NCBI GenBank assembly: GCA_025175665.1
Contig: JANKKI010000270.1
Location: 496,001-560,000 of the forward strand
Direction: 5' to 3'
From: Cinchona pubescens
Taxonomy: Eukaryota; Streptophyta; Magnoliopsida; Gentianales; Rubiaceae
Length of the DNA stretch: 64,000 nt
The translations under genes and the position numbers were made by a program. The notes below the pieces were generated by a model. The model ran no database searches, was not told the DNA's origin, and was given only the letters and a program-made list of their open reading frames with translations. Below, piece after piece: positions 60,095 through 64,000 of this stretch. The number at the start of each line of letters is the position of its first letter. Position 1 is the first letter of the stretch.

Positions 60095-60152
60095 TATTAT
60101 TATTTATTATTATTCTTTATTTTATTATTATTATTAGATTATTATTATTTTG
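60095..60152. repeat. ATT/TTA-rich microsatellite
   Basis: Imperfect ATT/TTA triplet run. Confidence 0.85.
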
Positions 60153-60343
60153 GCTTGTGCTAATCAAAAACTTGTAGTCTTAAGTTTTACACAAAAAACA
60201 CATACAACTACTTACATATGCTCATGTCCACAGCCTTAGCTTCAAATAATTAGTCTGCAGCCAAATAAAATTTCTCTTTAGAAATTTAATCTTTAGGCTT
60301 AAAAACCACCATAGAGAATAATAACACCCTGAAAAATTTTAGA

Positions 60344-61720
60344 ATGACAAATTCCAACTCCACGACATCCAAAGTAAATCTTGATTTTTCTTGCGACAAT
60401 GATGCATCCATTTCCTCGACCAACCATGGCTCTTCCTCAAACAAGGGTACCTCTACTTCCCCAGTCAACTTTGGTTCCGATAATGATGTCAGGGATGACC
60501 ATGCAGAAATTGATGACGACCAAGACTTTGATGATGACCAGGATAGTAACAATAGTCTTGAACTCGAAACCATTGATGCCTTAGATTTTTTTTAACTATG
60601 ATGACAGAACCGGTTGGGATAGTGAAAAGGCATAGTTGATGTAGGGGAGTGTCCCTGAGCCTGACGAGGCACAACAACCTATGCATAGGGGTATCCAACC
60701 TCTTCCACCATATAGACACAGGGGGCGTGGTTTTCCACCGTATACACCCAAGGGGTGTGATTTTCCACCGTGTAGACCTAAAGTAAACTTGTCTAGTACC
60801 ACTACCTCCTGTGCAAGTATGCCACCTTTGCCCTCATATCCTGGCTATGGTAGAGAACAACCATACTGTAATTCTAATGTAGTAATTGAGGCAGAAATAG
60901 ATTGCGGTGAATCAAGTGGGGGTGATGCCTCTCCTCTTTCCCAAGTAAAAATTAAAGGGACTCCGAATAAAGACAAGAACATTTACTCCCAACTTCCTGC
61001 AGCCGATGTCGATGTAGATTCGATTGAGAAATGGCTAGAACAATATCATATTCCTGATGACATGAGGGTCAAGGCACCAGATCAAAGCATAGACCTTGTT
61101 TGAATTACAAGGACTACGTATCTGTACTGGTTCAATTGGAGGCAGGGTTGAGGTTCATAACTTCTATTACACCCTTTCCTTTTGGAAGTCTTGAATTACA
61201 ATCAAGTTGGGTTCGGATGAATTTTTGCTAAGTCTTTCGGATGCATTAATGCATTTATCCTCACCTGCTGGACTCGAGGAATGATCCCTTCCTTACCCTT
61301 ATTTAATCACTACTTTCGAATTTCGTCTACTGTACTTGGTATCATTTTTAGTTTTAGATCCAAAATGAGTTTGCTTGAGGGTTCGCAACCCCAGAAGAAG
61401 ACATGGAGTTAAAAATATTTCTTAGTAGAGAAGAGTCTGGACTGGAAATTTTCGGCTTGGAATTTTGAAGTGGACATTCCAAGGTTAAACAAGTTAGCCA
61501 AACTGAGTGACCATGATTGAGAAGCCATTGAGATCCTTAGGGACGCAGAGAAAGTCCCTTGGAAAGTAGTGAGTGATGACCAAGTATTGGCTTCTACAGG
61601 GTTGAGCCTTGCTCTTCTTGACCATCTTAGCCCTAAAGGTTATCCTTGGAAAAATTTTCTTTCATACACGTCGTGTTGTATCCTTTCTTTATCTATCCTA
61701 CATTTACATATTGATTATTC
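60344..61720 (+). pseudogene. Decayed retroelement gag-like region
   Basis: Frame 60344-60595 gives a Ser/Asp-rich N-terminus (STTSKVNLDFSCDNDAS, ending DQDSNNSLELETIDALDFF). After a stop, 60681-61103 gives a Pro/Gly-rich linker and VDSIEKWLEQYHIPDDMRVK. Translation beyond 61103 resembles the N-terminal domain of plant 'putative gypsy-type transposon' proteins (LELQSSWVRMNFC, then HPFLL-like) but with frame breaks. No zinc knuckle or enzyme seen. Assignment is by resemblance only. Confidence 0.45.
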
Positions 61721-62490
61721 CAGAGAATAATTTACTTTTTATTTCTTATGTGCAGTGACTACCAGATCTGATACTGTCTGGGAAAATTTTTCCAAATCAT
61801 GTTTTCAAACTCTCTAAAGCTTTATATGGTTTGAAACAAGCTCCAAGAGCTTGGTATGAAAGATTAAGTGGTTTTTTGATTGAAAATGGATTTAAAAGAG
61901 GTGTAGTTGACACCACTCTTTTTACCAAAACAAATTCCAATGGTTTGTTAATTGTTCAAATTTATGTTGATGATATTATTTTTGGAGCAACTAATGAAAG
62001 GTTGTGCAAGAATTTTTCACATTTAATGCAAAAAGAGTTTCAGATGAGTATGATGGGAAAGTTACAATTTTTCCTTGGACTACAAGTTCACCAAACAAAG
62101 GAAGGAACGTTTGTTACGTAAATCAAGTACACAAAGGAGCTACTCAAACGATTAGGAATGGAAGATTGCAACCAAGACTTGGTACGCCTATGTGCACTTC
62201 AACCAAACTTGATAAAGATGAAAGAGGTAATAGTGTTGATGAAAAACACTATAGAGGTATGATCGGAAGCCTACTTTACTTAACAGCTAGCAGACCAGAT
62301 ATTATGTTTGCTGTTTGTTTATGTGTTAGATTTCAATCTTGCCCTAAATAATCGCACTTGATAGCTGTAAAAAGGAATTTTAGATATTTGAAGGGTACAA
62401 TGAATTTTGGTCTGTGGTATCCAAAGTCCTCTACATTTGATTTAATTAGTTATTCTGACGTTGACTTTCTTTGGGTGTAAAATTGATAGA

Positions 62491-62548
62491 CACAAGACAA
62501 TTACCCAGGAAATGACACTATACCATCTACTTGATACATTGCATGTCT
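62491..62548 (-). other. Fold-back RNase H segment beside the adapter
   Basis: Read on the minus strand, 62517-62488 gives CHFLGNCLVS, the RNase H motif that should follow the plus-strand CKIDR at 62477-62490. So this stretch is inverted relative to its left neighbour, as expected when a mate-pair read through the junction was built into the assembly. Confidence 0.6.
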
Positions 62549-62586
62549 CTGTCTCTTATACACATCTAGATGTGTATAAGAGACAG
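62549..62586. other. Nextera transposase mosaic-end junction (library adapter, artefact)
   Basis: CTGTCTCTTATACACATCT (62549-62567) is followed directly by its exact complement (62568-62586). This is the 19-bp Tn5 mosaic end in head-to-head form, the circularisation junction of Nextera mate-pair libraries. Its translation gives the well-known contaminant peptide VSYTHLDVYKRQ. Not genomic. Confidence 0.97.
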
Positions 62587-62920
62587 AACTCCAGTAGAAT
62601 TTCCATTGAGACTGGAAATTGTTGTGCTCAACTTCTGTGGATGAAACATACTCTAAAAGATTTTGGTGTTGTTTTTGATTGTGTGCCTATAAGGTGTGAC
62701 AACACTAATTGCAAGTGCAATTAATCTTACAAAAAATCCTGTAATGCACTCTAGGACCAAACACATTGATGTTAAGCACCATTTTATTAGAGATCTTGCT
62801 TGTAAAAAGGAAATATGTGTTGATTTTGTGTCTACTTTAGATCAACTGGCTGACATTTTTACAAAATCCTTGGCCCTAGATCGTTTTGAATCTCTCAGAA
62901 AACGTTTGGGGATTTTATAG

Positions 62921-63468
62921 TTCAATTTGGTATCTCTTAGTTTGGACGCACCTGCTCATCCGAACAACACTCTTTCTCAGACACTCTCACTCGTCCAAAA
63001 ACTTCCTCTCTGCCTCGGACGATTATGGTCGTCTGAATGTTCCTCAATTTCTTCACTTTCTCATTGGAATTCTACTGGACGCTTCCCATCGTCGGAAAGA
63101 ATATCGGACGCACTGGCTCTTCGATCGACCGTCCGTTTATCAACTTTCGGACGCATCATTGGTCGTACACCAATTGTTCGGATGTTCGAACGGTCTCTCT
63201 GCTCAATTAAAACCGTAATCCACTTTCCCCTTTTTCAGACTCACCCTAACCACTGAAACCCTATTTGGCGAAATTTTCTCCTCAAAAATTCCTCCAACTT
63301 CTTCCTTCTCTCCACAAATTGTTTGGAAAATTGTCACTCTCAAAGTATTCATCACCATTATTGCACCTAATTTCACCAATCTACCATCTCATTTCATCAA
63401 ATTTCCACCAACTTTCCAAAAAATAAAAAAAATAAAAAAATAAAATTTTTTATACCTTCCATTCACAA
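62921..63468 (+). other. Spacer between copia RNase H and the env-like frame
   Basis: C/T-rich, with several GGACG(C/A) words (TTTGGACGCA, TCGGACGA, CGGACGCACTGG, TCGGACGCATC). Overlapping frames 62886-63256 arise from composition. No LTR start visible after RNase H. Confidence 0.45.
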
Positions 63469-64000
63469 TGGTTAAATCCCGTGGAGGTTCTTCAACAGCA
63501 ACTCATGGACGTAAATAAAAAAGGAAAGCTCCGGTGCGTAGGGAATCATCTGCTAATCCTCAAGTTTCATCAAATCCAACCTTACCAAAATTCATCGATG
63601 CCAAGGCATCCGAACGGTATACATCTCTTCTTAGCAAATCTATAATCGTTCAACGCCCTGCTTCTCAGAGTCTTTTTGATGAATTTAATCTTCCCATTGT
63701 CAAATCGTCTTTTGAAAAACAAAATTGGGGTCACTTAGTTCATACTGACTTACCCGTTTATCATGACATGGTGCTCCAATTCACAGCCAATCTTAGGAAA
63801 GGCCCTACTGTTTGCACATTTGTTTCTCGTGTAAACATCACAAATCTTGAAATTTCCTCCAACATCATCAATACTATTTTTGAATGTGAAGTCTCAAATA
63901 CAAATGAATTTTCTTATTTCTTTTCTTTAGATAAATGGCTCGCTCTTGATACTCGCTTTGACATTGATGAGGTCAGAGCAATTTTTAACATTAATTTCAA
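63469..64000 (+). pseudogene. Env-like or retroelement-associated reading frame, runs off the window
   Basis: ATG at 63469 (MVKSRGGSSTATHGRK), one in-frame TAA at 63517-63519, then open to the end of the window with KRKAPVRRESS, KFIDAKASERYTSLLSKS, LVHTDLPVYHDMVLQF and FFSLDKWLALDTRFDID. It follows copia RNase H at 550 bp, the place where SIRE/Maximus-type elements carry an extra 'env-like' ORF. The domain also resembles plant transposon-associated proteins of unknown function. No signal peptide or membrane segment in the visible part. Confidence 0.5.

Larger units (their letters stand above)
61770..62920 (+). pseudogene. Ty1/copia element C: reverse transcriptase C-terminal half and RNase H, broken
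   Basis: Starts abruptly with the RT segment HVFKLSKALYGLKQAPRAWY. Catalytic YVDD at 61963-61974. Then FFLGLQVHQTKEGTF, a frameshift, YRGMIGSLLYLTASRPDIMF, the RNase H part GNCCAQLLWMKHTLKDFG, HIDVKHHFIRDLACKKEI and DQLADIFTKSLALDRFE, ending 62920. The N-terminal RT and all upstream domains are missing. An adapter artefact lies within the RNase H part. Confidence 0.88.

Noticed and set aside
60286..60573. 95-codon minus Ser-rich frame
   Set aside because: Antisense of the Asp/Ser-rich gag-like region.
62461..62724. 87-codon frame containing VSYTHLDVYKRQ
   Set aside because: Created by the library adapter; not a protein.
1..64000. CRISPR arrays, operons, riboswitches, phage or bacterial islands
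   Set aside because: No regularly spaced identical repeats and no dense coding; the window is a plant nuclear repeat landscape.
1..64000. tRNA or rRNA genes
   Set aside because: No cloverleaf or conserved A/B boxes recognised by eye; a covariance search would be needed to exclude tRNAs fully. The tRNA-like words found are retroelement primer binding sites.

Overview
This window is nuclear DNA of a flowering plant, most likely a eudicot. It is AT-rich, has intron-bearing plant genes (a xyloglucan endotransglucosylase/hydrolase, a ribosomal-L1-domain protein, a tail-anchored coiled-coil protein of the peroxisome/mitochondrion division-factor type), many retrotransposon and MITE relics, and a decayed insertion of chloroplast psaA-psaB DNA. 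No species can be named from the sequence alone.

Layout. 1-6853 is a decayed Ty1/copia element whose 5' end lies outside the window. 6945-8156 is a non-autonomous element with long terminal inverted repeats (TIRs) and a C-rich core. 8405-20324 is a second copia element with both LTRs. It is split by a nested array at 9501-17679 with the order LTR-gag-LTR-gag-LTR, that is three LTRs and two gag-only interiors. 21034-29530 is a graveyard of small DNA transposons: three TIR families (one present twice), a Helitron-like element and a Stowaway-like MITE. The gene zone follows. An XTH gene lies at 31195-32443 (+) with a frameshifting 11-bp insertion, a weakly supported minus-strand locus at about 35.1-38.2 kb, and an L1-domain gene at 43064-44300 (-). 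A psaA/psaB plastid insertion at 45425-48425 (-) is interrupted by a hAT-type MITE. After more TIR and hAT elements come an acidic protein gene at 52842-53560 (+) and a PMD-like gene at 56682-57538 (-). The last 5.4 kb is retroelement DNA: a decayed gag-like region, copia reverse transcriptase and RNase H remnants, and the start of an env-like reading frame running off the end.

Two things bear on trust in the sequence. A perfect 38-bp Nextera mosaic-end junction sits at 62549-62586, so an unremoved library adapter is in the assembly, with fold-back sequence next to it. Three otherwise well-conserved genes also carry 1- or 2-nt frameshifts. The latter may be assembly error rather than gene death.

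The genes do not form a pathway: they are separate plant loci among repeats. I found no tRNA, rRNA, CRISPR or prokaryotic-type operon. The most unusual structures are the three-LTR nested array, the hAT-split plastid insertion and the adapter junction.
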